Below are positions 45,615 through 59,720 of a stretch of 64,000 nucleotides of DNA, piece after piece. Origin of the DNA: Stromatinia cepivora (taxonomy: Eukaryota > Ascomycota > Leotiomycetes > Helotiales > Sclerotiniaceae); contig RCTD01000032.1 in assembly GCA_014898415.1 (NCBI GenBank), positions 558,001-622,000 on the forward strand. Direction: 5' to 3'. Within the stretch, counting starts at the first letter, position 1; each line of letters starts with the position of its first letter. The notes under the pieces were generated by a model that saw nothing but the letters and a program-made list of their open reading frames with translations, did no database searches and was not told the origin of the DNA. The position numbers and the translations under genes were made by a program.

Positions 45615-48600
45615 GCTTTTGGGAAAATAGAATTCTGAAAGATTAATCCTCTAAAAATATCTTTGAATTATTTGAATAAAAGGTTGAATAATCCGAATTG
45701 ATTATTCATTTCGATTTGTATAATTATAGTATTTATCTAAATTGAAAGTATTCTAATATTAACAATTTGTAGAAAAATATTGATAGTAATTTCATCCTAT
45801 ACTTTAATGATCTTGTATATAAGAGCTTTAGTATAAACTATAATCCAATCCCTATACTATTTGATAGAATCGGTTCTGCCGAATGAGGTTTGTATTAGAA
45901 CAAACCGATATTCTTATAATATTATAAGCTTAATAATAATTATTGTAGATACAAGCTTCCTTTTGAATGTATTAATAATCATCTTGAATAAAAAAGTTAT
46001 AGTACCTTAATTAAGAATAAATAATTTTATAAAATATATTTGATCAATTAACAATTCGATCCATTTGTAAACATCATAAAAGGCTTTGTAATTCTATATA
46101 TATTCTTATTATCGGTATCGATACTTTAATTGAAAAAAAACAAACTCGAAAAAGATTTCTTGAAAAATGATTGAAAATGAAATAATAAATCTATTAGAAA
46201 TGAATCCCAATATATTACCATCAGAATCTTTTATTTTTATATTTCTATTTGTATCTTCTCTGGATTGAATCACTATAAGATATTCCGAGAATTCCTTTTG
46301 ATATTAAATTTGTTTTTTTTGATTATATTTAATTTGGAAATCGATAATAAAAAATAAAACAAATAATTTGATTAAAAACTAATCGATTTGAATATAGATA
46401 AATTTATTCATTAGATCGGAGTTTGGAATGAATATAACTGATATAGAAACAAACAAATCGTTCTTTGGATTAACTGAATTCCAGATTCCTTGAACTTGAT
46501 ATTTATTTTTCAAACATAGATATCATTTTAATTATTGAATACAGATTGTAAAAAGAAGATCGTTTTGATCTTTTGTTATATTGAATAAAAGTAACTGAAT
46601 TGATATAAATATTGAATTATAAATGAAATAGGAATAATATAAAAATAATCCTTTGAATACTTAATAATTACTGAATAGAAAGTTATGTAGATTTAAGGGT
46701 TACTAGGTTTATAACTATTACAAGATAGTATAATTACAAAACATTTTCAGGGATCGGAGAATAGATAGTATATATGATTAATAAAATAAAAGAATTGAAT
46801 AATTTGCTTTTGATTATATGAATCAAGAGCTGTATATATAGAACAAATGAGTGATTATCTAATCGATATACATCTTAATTAGACTAGATCTTTATTTATT
46901 AATATATCAGGATTACCTTATCAATTGGTAGATTGATAAAGGCTAGAAGATCCTTCATTCCGATTGGAAAGTATACGCTTTGATCCTTCATAAGATACAG
47001 GGGATCACAGGGCTTTCCGTGACAAATCTCTTATTCAAACAATTCGGAGATGTTTTTGAAGGATTAATCTTTTAGGATTTTATTTTTTTAAAAACTAAAG
47101 AAGGAATATATTCTATATTTATTTCTTTTTAAAATAATAAAAAGCCTAAAAAAAATAAAAAAAGTATTAATTTTGAAAACAATTAAGGGATCAAAAAAAC
47201 CTGGGAATATTCTTGTAGAATCGAATTTGAATAAAACAATAGATTTGATTATAATTATATTATTTATAATTATAAAACTATTGAATTAATATTTATCAAA
47301 AAGATTAATCCATTGTTTAAAAGAGTATTCAATAAAAACGAATTATAAATAATTAGGGATCGAATAAGATTATATTTATAAAAACAATTTTATTTTAATT
47401 AAATCAAAAGGAAATGAATGAAAAGTTCTATTGATCCTTCAGGATTTTCAATTAATACTATTATCTTGGATACTCGATATAATTAATGAAGGGTATATTT
47501 TATAATAATAAAAATATATTATCTATTCAATAATATTTTACTCAATAATTATAGTATTATATATATTATAAACAATATCTTTCTTTTGGATAATTATTGA
47601 TATTAATGATTCAATTTTAATGATTTTATAAAAGTAGATATCTTTAATTTTCAAGTTTTAAAATGTAGGGTTTGTATTATTAAAAGAATTATCAAAAGAG
47701 AAGATTATTTTAATAATGATTTAATCTTGAACAATATAATATTCATCTTTGATTTTTATATCAATATTGTTTCGAAGATTCGATTGAAGAAAGTCGGTTT
47801 ATAGTTTTTAGAATATAATTGTATTTTTCATAAAGGAGATTATATAAATAGTATAATAATTGTTCAATATATTTGTACTGAAAATCTTGTATTCTTAGAA
47901 TATAAATCATTTTTTATTTATTCAAATATTCTTTTATTTATCCTTATAAGTAATCTTTTTATAATATATTTAATAATAAATAGAAAAATAAATAAAGTAT
48001 TTTATTGTTCTTATAATCTATTTCTTTCAAGAAAAGATATGAATAAAATATAATATAAATACTCCAAGCATTTAGGAAAAAAAGCTTTTGAATATTTAAT
48101 ATTTGCAATACAAAATATCAAAATAAAAGGTATTATTTATTTCAATTATATTGATTATATTTATACTCATATAAAATAAATCATCTCTTATACTCCAAAT
48201 GATTACTAACTATTTCGGTTCTTCTATAAAATCCAATAGAATCTTTTTGATTTCAATAAAAGATATAATAATATATTATAACTTTTATTGATCAAAGAAA
48301 TATATAATAGCAAAATCTTTTTATATTTAATTTATTACAAGATATACAACAAAATATTTGTAATCATTCAAAACTTTATAGTTTGGATTCATTATAAATA
48401 TGATTTAGCAATTATAAAGATTAAACAGGATAATGATATATTTATTATTGGAATTATAAGAATAATATTATTTGAGAAATAGATCGAACAAAAAAGCATC
48501 AAATTCGAACTATTTTTATTTTATATATATAAACTTAAGAAAGGATCAGAATATATAGAACAAGAAATAATCACAAAATAAATAAAAATAAGGATTATAA

Positions 48601-49404
48601 CAAATTTATTGGATAAATTATAAATAGAAGTAATACAAATTGTTATTTATCTATATAATATAAATCCTTTGAAAATCAAATTCTTCAAATCGTTTAACAA
48701 AATGCTTGATATATAATTCTGTAATTATTTTCATAAAGATAATCCTTTATTTATAAAGAAAATATCTAACGATCTCTGTTTCAATTAGAACGGAATTTAT
48801 AGATATGGATACTGAATTTACCTTTTGAATAAAAATAAAGAAATTGGAATTAATAGAAAATGATATAAAATCAATCCTCAAGTATATATTAAATATTTAA
48901 TAAGTTATATCCCAAATATACTAATCTATTATATATAGATACCCAAACTCGATAGAGTTATTATCATTCGAAATATAATATTCAATAAAGAATTCATTTA
49001 TTATATAAATTATATTAATTAAATAATCGATATTTATATTACAGAAAAATTTAAACAATTTGTTAAAACCCTTGATATATAAAATTATATTGAAATAAAC
49101 AGGACGATTATTCAAAACGAGGATAATTATAATGATTTCATTTATTTATTTATTTTTACGAATCGAAAATCCCTTGATTTATTTATCAAATATATTTCAG
49201 ATTTATTATCTATAAACAAATTAGCTTTAGAGATAAATATAGATCTGAAGGATGATAATGAAAATAAAAAAGTCGATTTAGGATTATTCAATTTATCTAA
49301 TTCTTTAGATAATAATAATAAGATATATAATAAAGATATATGAATATTGATCGATCTTTTTATTAAAGAAACCCAAGAAGTTGATACTTTTATTAAAAAG
49401 TAAT

Positions 49405-51414
49405 TGTTACGAACCTCAACTACGAAACGAGGGCTAGCCGAAAGCGGGCCGAATTGTACGCTAGTTTGAAGAGTTTTCATTTATGTAGAGAGGGAATTCT
49501 TCAATACGATTAAAGAGAGTGATGAAAAGTCTTGATTTTAAATCCAAATTTATTGTTATTCGAATATTAATTGATTTTTTGTTGTGATTCTTATAATTCT
49601 TTTTATCCATTTTTGAGAGCAATTTATCGGTTAATTTTGAGAATAATTTTATTTTTTTTGATCTACAAAAGCCTTCGAATTTTATCGAAAACTTTCGAAA
49701 TTTACTTTTAAAACATATACGAATTTGGCCTCGAAATGAGCCTTTGAAAACCCTTTAGAATATTGTCGAAAATCTATCAAAAATATTACGAAAAACCTTC
49801 GAATCAAGAAAATCAAGAAAACAAGAAAAGGAATTGAAAAGATTTATTCGAAAGATATGAATATGATATACGAACCGAACTCTATTCTATTTTACGAAAT
49901 TCGAAAGCGAATTCTTAAATTATACAAATCATTCAAATAAAAGGACGAAAAAACAAAAAGTATATGAAGAACTTTCAGGATTTTATTGGAAGATTGAAGA
50001 ATTTTGAATATAAAAATTGTTAGAAAAATTGAAGATATTGAAGTTGAAGATATTGAAATTGAAGATATTGAAATTGAGATTATAATAAAGTTTTTGGTAT
50101 TATTTTTGAGAAGTATAATGAATGAATTCATATACAATAATAACTACATTTCTGTTTTCAAAATGAGATTTTGATGGAATATTTGAAGTTTTTTCTTTTT
50201 GATAGAATATTAAGTCTCTTTCAAAAGAAGAGATAAAGCTAGTTCTTATATGATTCTAAAAGATCACTAATGAAAATTGATTACAAATAGTTGGATCTAT
50301 ATCGAAAAATTAGTATATTAATTGAAGACGAAACAGTATTTATACTAAAGATATCATTTTGATACAAATTTGAATCGATATATTGATGAAGATAATAGAT
50401 TTTATATTTCAGATTTCAAAAGAAAAAACAAATGAAAACCTCCTTTCTTATTATTTACCGAATCTACAGGATTATTGAAATCGATAAAGATATTAATTCA
50501 AAAAAGAAAATATTAATATCCCCTATTTATTGCATTGAAAGTATACCTATCGAATCTGAATCGAAAACATACCGAATCCGAATCGAAAATATATCAAATC
50601 CGAATCGAAAGCATACCTACCGAATCCAAATCGAAAGTATATTTATCGAAATCGTACCGAAATCGAAATGAAAGTAAATTGAAAATAAATATATATATAA
50701 GGGTTTTTAAATGATATTAAAGAATTTTCAAAGAAATAAAAATACTGAACTTTATAAAACGAAGATATAGGTATTATAATTTCACTGTTAAAGGAATTAT
50801 TATAGCTTTTAGTTGTTATATAAAATTCTTCACTAGAGTTTCAGCTCGGTCGATTATTATAGAATTATGAATAAAAGAGTTAATGAGGTTTGGAAGAGTT
50901 GAAAGGGTTTCGATGGATCTATAATAGTTTTACGAAAAAATATACGATATAATATTGATAAATCTATAATGATTTTATGAAAAGGTATATAATCCAATAT
51001 CGATGGATCTACAATGATTTTATGAAAAGATATACGATGTAATATCGATGGATCTATAATGGTTTTACAAAAGGTATATAATATAATAAAAATAGATCTA
51101 TAATAGTTTTACGAAAAGATATACAATACAATATGGAATGATATTAGTTCTGATTGGATATTTCAATTTAAATGGTTTCATTTCAAAAGTTTTCGAGGAC
51201 GAAAGCTTCGGAAAGGAGGGCTTTGTTACGAATCTCAATTACGAAACGAGGGCTAGTCGAAAGCGGACCGAATTGTATACTAATTTGAAGAGTTTTCATT
51301 TATATAGAGAGGGAATTCTTCAATGCGATTGAAGAGAGTAATGAAAAGTCTTGATTCTAAACCCAAACCTATTGTTATTCGAATATTAACCGATTCTTTG
51401 CTGTGATTCTCACA
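49405..51414 (+). mobile_element. TRIM-like LTR element, copy 2 (191-bp LTRs, TSD GTAAT)
   Basis: LTRs are 49405-49595 and 51224-51414; GTAAT at 49400-49404 recurs at 51415-51419. The polypurine tract GGAAAGGAGGG stands before the right LTR. The interior follows that of copy 1 in order, with a shorter minisatellite, giving 2010 bp against 2331 bp. The flanking DNA joins across it to match the uninterrupted linker region in Copia B copy I, so this is a separate insertion, not a duplicated segment. No coding capacity seen. Confidence 0.88.
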
Positions 51415-52699
51415 GTAATTATATTTTGTAAATAAAGATATTAATATTGTTTAAGAAGAGATTTATAATAATAATACAGATTCCGATTTTATTGAATATA
51501 TTGATATAAAGAATATAAAGTATAAATCTATTAGTTATACTATCGAAATTTTTTATAATATATACAAAAATAATCTAGAGATTATTTCAATTAATTAATC
51601 TTAATATTTCAAAAAGAAGTATATATATTGGAACAATCAATTAAAATATTTTGTAAAGGAAATTCAATTATTATAAAGATTATTGTGTTTTATATATTCA
51701 TTTAATCAATTTATAAAGGATTTATAGATTCATGATTTTAAATAGATACTTAAAAAAGTTTGTATTATAAGAATTAAAATATTCAGGGCTCAGATCAATT
51801 CGTTTGAATTTCAATTATATAATTATCATTCAAAGTCATTTTTTTTCAGGAATCATTTAGTTTTTGTATTTTAAAATATTTAATATATATATAAAGGCAA
51901 TTATATATACAATAACATTATCAAGGGAACAATCCCAATATTGAATTTTATATAAAAACTATTATATTTCAAAGAACGAATTCAATAGACTTATTCTGTT
52001 TAAATAATTTTTATTTTATATTCTAATCTGATCAATAAAGAATAAACGATATAAAAAAGTATTTTCAATTTATAACAATTTATAATATAATTATTATTAA
52101 AATTGAAATAAAACCATTATTACCTTTTATCTGATCTATAATCAATAAATTACAGATAATATTATTTCTTTGAATTTATATATTCGCAATTCCAAAATTA
52201 TTTTATTTCTATTATCAATTAAAAAATCATCAAATAGAATATTGATTTAAACAAGATTACGATTTTGAGATTAATAATCTTAAAATTAGGAAAACCTAAT
52301 ATGAAATCGATTCTGAATTAGAATCTACAAAACTAATTCTTTTTTAATAAATATTTATATATAAATACAATAATCAAGATCTAATTATTTGTTATTATTT
52401 ATATTTAATAATACAAAAAGATTTTCAGATTAAAAGTATTATTGAGATTATTTATATTATTATATTGATAAATCAATTATTCCAAATCATAATAATAATT
52501 ATTATTAAATACAATTTCGAAATCAAATAATATAATATAATCAATATCTTTGTTAATACTCTATATAATTCTTTTAATATTTTAATTATATATTATCTAT
52601 TTAATAAATACAAAATCCTAAACAAAAATGTTATAATCTATAAGATTCCTTAATTATATAGTTTAGGGATTTTATTCGGATATTCGAGAAAATGGGATT

Positions 52700-52850
52700 G
52701 ATATAATATAAAAAGGAATTATATTTATATATAAATCTAAAATATATTATTATAGTTCTTTTCTTTATAAATAATATTTAGATTATTTATTATAAGAAAA
52801 ACGAATTAGTTGTTATAAAGATTATTAAGGGAATCAAAATTATATATAAA
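52700..52850 (+). pseudogene. Copia reverse transcriptase remnant, element B copy II
   Basis: F-I-N-N-I at 52764-52778 corresponds to the FVDDI active site, followed by a stop and IIYYKKNE. Both catalytic Asp are Asn. Confidence 0.7.
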
Positions 52851-53519
52851 TTATAAAATCTTGAAAATATTAAATGGTTTCAAAATATATATATACTTTG
52901 TAATCGATCTAAAAAAATTATAATTAATTTATAATATATATATTAAGAAGATTACTAAAAAAAATTCAAAACAACAAATGGGATAACGAATATATTACTT
53001 TGAATAATAGTATTTTGGAAAAATCAAGATCAAGTTCTTATATATATTATCAAAATATATCAAAAGAAAATAAGATTAATATTATATATTATAATCATTA
53101 TAAAAACAAATATATTATTCATTGTTTTATAATTAAATCATTATTTAATCAATTTATCGAACGATTATATAAAAACTATTAATTATTGTTTACAATATCT
53201 CTGGAATATAAGGTATCTCGTTATCCAATATAACGATAATCAAATATTACAACTTTTCGTTTTCTCAAATACTTCTTTTATAAATGATCCAGATATTCGT
53301 TAATCATTTTAAGAATATATTATATTCCTTTTTGATGGTTTAATTATATAAAAAACTTTTAAACAGGATATTATAATCATTTCGATTATTGAAATAAAAA
53401 TTTTTGAAATCGAATATACATCAAAAGAAACTATAATAATTCTATATTTCTTAAAGAAAATCGATTTAATAATAAAAGAATTTATAACGATCTTTTATAA
53501 TAACCAGTAAACGATTAAA

Positions 53520-54380
53520 TTGATAATTGATGAAAACGAATAAATTATTATGAAATTATATCACATCGATATTCAAAATATATAATTATATTAAGAATAT
53601 TTAAAGAAGAACTTTTATATAATTTATCTATCGATCATTGATATAACTATTAATAGATTCATTAAAAATCTTACAAAACAAAAGTTCGAATATTTTCGAT
53701 CCTTTTTCAATTTATAAAATATAAGCAATAGGATTATAAAACTTGAATAATAATAATCTGGATTATAAAATTTAAATAATGATAATCTGAAATTTGTAAT
53801 TCTTCCTTTTAATATAAATAAAATAAATCCTATTTGGTATCCCAAATCATTATATTTTTCCATAATGTATTCCAATTTATGTATTCCATATCCATCAAGA
53901 AACGAAGAATAATCAAGGTCGATCCCTTTTTTATTCCTTATTTTTCTATCTTCAAAAAAGAATAAATTTCTTTCTGAATTCAATAATTTAAAATTCAAGT
54001 AAAAAAGCCTTAGGATTATTTATAACAATTAATGAACAAAAAATAATTGAAATAATCAAAACTATTAATATTATTGGTATTACAAAAGTTATAGAAGTTA
54101 AAGGATTATCCCTTTTTTTCCTTTTTTTCAGATATATTATCTATTGCTTTCTCTTTTTCTTATTCATTACTTTTTCTTTTTCATTTTTATTATTGTTTTC
54201 CGAAATTATAATATACTTTGTTCATTTAATCTTTTGTAAACTTTGATAAATAATATAGTAAGAAAAGAAGAAACAATAATATAGAAATGAAGGAACAATT
54301 TCTCTCTTTTTCTCGATCTTTAATATCATTTTCATTACAATCCTATATCCTTGTTTGGATTATATAATCAATGATTAATA
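53520..54380 (+). other. Segment of Copia B copy II missing from copy I
   Basis: About 0.85 kb present here, absent at the matching point of copy I (near 39655), and partly present in the third copy (61441-61700, inverted). A minus-strand frame at 53624-53998 is antisense to the element and is not called. Confidence 0.5.
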
Positions 54381-55469
54381 TACCATAAAAGTGAAGGGTG
54401 AATAAAGAATTTATTTTCGAATTTTGTTAATAAATAACCATATAATAATCTACCAAAAAATAAAGAAAAACTAGTAAGGGAATATACAGATGAATATTAC
54501 AATTTCAATATCGATGATTATTCGGTTTAAAAGAATCAATAAAACATTCGCTATAGAAATTATATTTCCTAATAATTAACGATTTTATATATCAAATATA
54601 TAGATAATCATTCCTTTTCCTATAACTTCTTTTATCTCTTATTTTGATTAAAGAATCAGCAACTTTCGATGATACTTTCTTCTTTTTTCCTTTATTTGAT
54701 TCATTATTCGAAAACTTTAATATCAATAATGTTGGAAATGAGGCCATCATAGGATTAGAATTGAGGTCACGAGACCACAATGATGTACAGACCATATTTG
54801 GGAATAACCTCAATTCTATTCCTATTAGAATTATAGATTCTTAATTCAATCTATATAATCAATAATATTATTATTTCCTGTATTAAAAGTTAATAAATTA
54901 TAAGATCCGGTTGTATAGTAATGATTAGAAAGTAAAACAAATCGAGAAAGGATTAGTATAGTTAGTAAGGGTGGAATAGAATGAAAATCAAAGTTTTCAT
55001 ATAATACCATCGAAGCAGAATTAAAATACGATAATATAGTTTATAATTTACAATATTATAGACCAAAATGGAAAGCAGTTTGTATAATGCCGATACAGAA
55101 TTATAGCAGAGGTGAAAAGCAAGTTCGTATAGCTATAAGAAAATATATTATAATACAATCTTACGAATTTTTTTATTGTTTTATTTTTATATTTCTTTAT
55201 TATTTTGAATTTATTTATTATATATCTTTTTTTTTTAAGATCATCTTAAAAATCTAAAGATTATTTTTGATACCTATCAAATAATAAGAAACCTTTATAA
55301 TATCGGAATCAAATAATCCTTCAAAGTTTGATCAAAACAATTATAAATAATAGTTTAGACAAACGAAGATATAATTGAAAGGGAAAGGATGATTTTATAT
55401 AATTGATCAAATATTAAACGAATATATGTAGATTACAAGATTCAATATAATATCTGCTTATAAGATCAA

Positions 55470-56279
55470 TGGTCGTGTATATTACAATATCGAGTTAAAA
55501 TCAGAATATTTAAAGGATAAAGCGAATATATTATTATATATTTATATAATATTTAATGATAATAATAAAATCTTTATCGATAAATATTCAATAGTATATA
55601 TACTTTGGAGATACCTTAAATCAAAATATACCAGAGTTAATATAGTCACAACTAATATATATATAATAATGATTCAGAACTTCAAATTCCAATTTAATAT
55701 CTATTCTGATATAATTATTATCAAAGTTTGAAATAAATTGAAAGAATATAAAAGAAAATTAGAAACTGTAAATGAAAACTATTGATTAGTATATTAAAAT
55801 ACTACTTTGTTTTTGGTTTTAATATATAATCTTTCAATCGATTATTAAGAAGTAATGGATATATTGGATATCCAAATCAGCTTTAGTATCAATGATAAGA
55901 TCAAGTATTTATAAATTAAGAAATTTTGTTTTAAAGATAGATCAAAGCTAATGCAAATTGCAAAAGGATCTAGATACACTTCTCGACATTAAGAATCAGA
56001 TTTCGAGATCTCAAACAATATTTGTGATCTGTATCAAAGGGAAGATCATTATATACGAGACTATTTATATTTAATGCGAATCAGCAAATTCCTTTATAGT
56101 TATTTTTATTATTAAAGAAAAAGGGAATCATCAAATCCAAAAAAGATCTATTTCAATAAAAAAGATTAAATATACCTTATTAACAATATCTCTGAATCAG
56201 ATTCCGATATTGAGGATATAATAAAGAAAGATTACAATTTAACAAAGAAAACCATTAATAAAACTTCCCCTAGCAAATA
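55470..56279 (+). pseudogene. Copia Gag remnant, element A copy 2
   Basis: It aligns along its length with the Gag remnant of copy 1. The zinc knuckle at about 56023-56064 again reads C-x2-Y-x4-H-x4-Y. Several in-frame stops. Confidence 0.75.
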
Positions 56280-56899
56280 ATATACTAATACAAACACTTC
56301 TTTATATATATCTAACCAATCTTCATTATTCAGATCAATAGAATTTATTATCAAACAAAGAATAAAGGTTAATAAGGAAATAATATATTATTGTCATTAA
56401 GATTTAGTAGATATAATATACGAAAATAATTCTAAGATGCTATTTTCAAATGTATTATATATACTAGGGCTAAAAGTAAACTTATTATCAGGAAAAAGGA
56501 TCTGTGAAATAGGGTTGTAAAGAGAATTCAATTTTTATTATATATATTTCAAAAAGGATAATAAGAAAGTTATTTATATTAGAATACAAAACGGAATATA
56601 TATGGTTTCATATATAATTAAAGGATATAAGGATATAGTTTTCTATTCTAGTATATACCAAAATAATCAAGAAAAAGGCTTTTCTTCAAAAATAATCAAT
56701 AGCATCAAAGGTATTAATAATGAATTAATATTCAAAGAAAAAGAGAAATACCTATTATAATATCGAAGATTCAATCATCTAGATCTAGATAAAATCAAGA
56801 ATCTATATAAGGTATTCAATATAACTAAACCGATAAAGATCTCAATTGAATTAAATATCTATAAAATGTATATATTTATCAAAATGATCAATCGTATTC

Positions 56900-57160
56900 C
56901 AAAACAATTGAATCTATACAAATCAAAGAGATTCGAATTTATACATTTCGATATTGCAGAATCATTCCCAAAATCGATTCAAGGGAATCGTTATTTCATA
57001 TTGATTATTAACAATTATATAAGAATAAATTGAATTATACTATTTAAACAAAAAAACAATATAATTCAAATATTGAAAACTTGGAAAAAGAAAATGGAAT
57101 TAATTACTAAAGAAAAGATCATTACAACCAGGATTAACAATATACCGGAACTCCTATAAG
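56900..57160 (+). pseudogene. Copia integrase core remnant, element A copy 2
   Basis: It reads RFEFIHFDIAESFPKSIQGN and RYFILIINNYIRIN, the same segment as 32639-32932. At the second strand copy 2 has IINN where copy 1 keeps IIDN, showing extra G to A change. Confidence 0.75.
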
Positions 57161-58489
57161 CTATTTATGAATAATCATCAAATATACAATCCGAAATTAT
57201 AACAATTACCTCTTTATATCAAAACAAACCCGCAAAACAAAATATAAGGATTACAAAAGTAGATATAAAAGCAATACTAAAAGAAATTGGATTATCATTA
57301 GAATTTTGGAATAAAATTATAAAATACAATACTTATATCAAAAATCGTACTAATATTAATCCTGATATAAATAAAATAAATCGATCCCCTATAAAAGCTT
57401 TTACAAATACAATATCAAATATAGAGATATATAAAATCTAAGAAAGCAAATATTATATTTATATCAATTCCAAAATTATTCCGAAAAAGCAAAGACACAA
57501 CAAATTGCAGGATACTTCGAGAATCAATATATTCCTAAAGTACTCAAAAATTACAAACAAATATATCAAAATATATTCTCCAGAATTAAATTATATATTT
57601 CGATTAAATAGAATAATCATAAATGAATCTCATTGAAGAGGAGATTTGAATCTTAAATTAAGAAATTATGAATCAGGTCTATAAGGAATAAAAAATGTAA
57701 AGCCAGATCGAAAATCTTATAATAGACCAGCAGCAAACAAAACATCTTCTCCATCCTCAATACCAAATGCGATATCTATATCACCTTTATTCCAAATATT
57801 CTCTCTAACAAATATTATACCGAATTCAGTGATTATATCAAATACCCCAATTGTCGAATTGAAATCAGATAAATTAGATATATCAATACTAATATATAAT
57901 GAAAATAAAAATAATAATATTCAGAAAATAAATCAAGAATCTTTTTCCAAAGATATTTTAAATATCGAATCCATCATTTCAGAAGATCCAATCTAAAAAT
58001 CAACTTCTACAAACCCTAAATCTATACTAAAAGCAAAATTTAAAATCATCTTAAATTTTGTTGATAAATTTATTTTAATAGAATCAAAAAACAAAGTAAA
58101 TCTATAATCATTTGAGATCGAATAAAAGGATAAAATGGATCTTAAAAACAAATCCCTAAAATATCTAATACAAAAACGGAAAAGAAATATAGAATAAGAT
58201 TTTAAAGAAAAACAGAAAAGCAAAATTATAAAGATATTGATTGTAATATCTATATAAGTCAAAATTCAAGAAAGTGTAAAACATACTATAATTATAATCC
58301 CAATTATTTACAAGATGAATTTTTATATCAAAGATAAAATCGTTTCAGATTTCATAATTTCGTTGATAGATATAAACAATACAAAAGGTATAGTATATCC
58401 AATCGAAGAAATTCTAGGAATCAAAATATTAAGAACTTATAAAAAAGCAATATCGGATCGAGAACATTCTAAAAAATGAAAGGAAACCA

Positions 58490-59340
58490 TTCAAAAGGAA
58501 ATTATATCCTTAATTCAAAATAGTACTTAAAAAGAATATATATTCCCTAAAGAAAGTAATCTAATTTCGACAAAATGGGTATTTATAATTAAGACCAAGA
58601 ATAACAAGGTAAAACGATTCAAGGCAAGATTAATAACTCGAAGGTTCAATTAGATACTAGGAAAGGATTATAACGAAACATTTGTATCAATAATAAAGCT
58701 AAATATACTCAAACTATTCCTAATTATCATCGCAAAAGAAAATTTGGAATATTCATATTTCGATATCAAAAACGCCTTTACCGAATTGCATTTGAAGGAA
58801 AAGATCTACCTTGAATCATTTCAAAGTATCAAAATCAAAAAGGGATATATACTACAAGTTCTACAAAGCCTATATAATTTAAAGCAAACTAAAAAGAACT
58901 AGAATTTACTATTAAAGAAAGAGCTTTTAAATATAGGTTTTGTACAAAATTTGGCAGACCCATATTTATATATATCCAAAAACCATAATATAATATTACT
59001 GGTATATATCAACGATATCGTTATTACATCGTATATATCATTGCAAATTATTTGATTCGATGAAAAGCTATCGGCCTATTTTAACATTAAGAATCTAAGG
59101 GAGATTAGTAAGATCCTAAATGTTAAAATCATTCGTAATAGAAAAGTATATATATTAATTATAAATCAAAAAGAATATTTCGATGTTATATTAATCAAAT
59201 ACAGTATTACATATAGATAATATCAAATTAAGAAACTGTTAATAATGGATTATACTCATCTCCGATTAGCAACCGATGATAATGAACTAATAAATATAAA
59301 CGAATATTAATAACGAATAGGAAATGTAATTCATTCAATG
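58490..59340 (+). pseudogene. Copia reverse transcriptase (RVT_2) remnant, element A copy 2
   Basis: It reads STKWVFIIKTKNNKVKRFKA then RLITRRFN, a TAG stop at 58651-58653, ILGKDYNETF, YFDIKNAFTELHLKEKIYLE and ILQVLQSLYNLKQT, the ordered RVT_2 blocks. The active site at 59002-59019 is V-Y-I-N-D-I: the first catalytic Asp is Asn and the second intact, the mirror of copy 1. Confidence 0.9.
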
Positions 59341-59529
59341 GTATACATTCAACCAGATATAGCATTCTCAGTTGGAAGACTTTCATAATTTATAGTAAAA
59401 CCAATAAAACATCATACTATAGCTTTGAAAAATCTGATACGATATCTACGATCAATAATCAAATAGAAGCTATGATTCAGGTCAAAAGGAGTATAATCTG
59501 ATATCTACAAAAAATACAATATATTTGAT

Positions 59530-59720
59530 AATACAATAAAGGTATATACAAATACAGATTGGATTAATAACAAATATAACCGGAAAAGTGTTTCAAAAGG
59601 AATTGTGATATTCTACAAAGGCCCTATATCATAAACTAACAAAAAACAAGTATCTATAACTACCTCTAATACAAAATCAGAATATATTGCGATAACAATA
59701 TTCATCAAACAAGAAAGATA
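59530..59720 (+). pseudogene. Copia RNase H remnant, element A copy 2
   Basis: It reads YTNTDWINNKYNRKSVSKGI then SNTKSEYIAI. The family has DADW and TEAEY, so the first Asp is Asn and a Glu is Lys, both from G to A. A stop follows GPIS. Confidence 0.75.

Larger units (their letters stand above)
38100..47024 (-). mobile_element. Copia-type LTR retrotransposon B, copy I (inside copy II, TSD AATCT)
   Basis: LTRs lie at 46716-47024 (5', 309 bp) and 38100-38401 (3', 302 bp). AATCT at 38095-38099 recurs at 47025-47029, a perfect target duplication. A run of six G on the sense strand (38404-38409) is the polypurine tract beside the 3' LTR. Sequence on either side of the insertion (CGGATTATTCAATCT, then CTTATTCAAACAATTCGGAG) joins into the uninterrupted order seen inside copy I, proving that it landed in a relative. 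Copy I is inverted relative to copy II, so the two make a long imperfect palindrome. It lacks about 0.85 kb that copy II has, with the break near 39655. It is interrupted by the gag-only element at 44096-45614. Confidence 0.88.

Noticed and set aside
49142..49480. Minus-strand frame of 112 residues running from TRIM copy 2 into Copia B
   Set aside because: It crosses an insertion junction and is antisense to both elements.
24236..51414. The two TRIM copies as one segmental duplication
   Set aside because: The flanks differ, each copy has its own target duplication, and copy 2 splits a known Copia sequence at that exact point.
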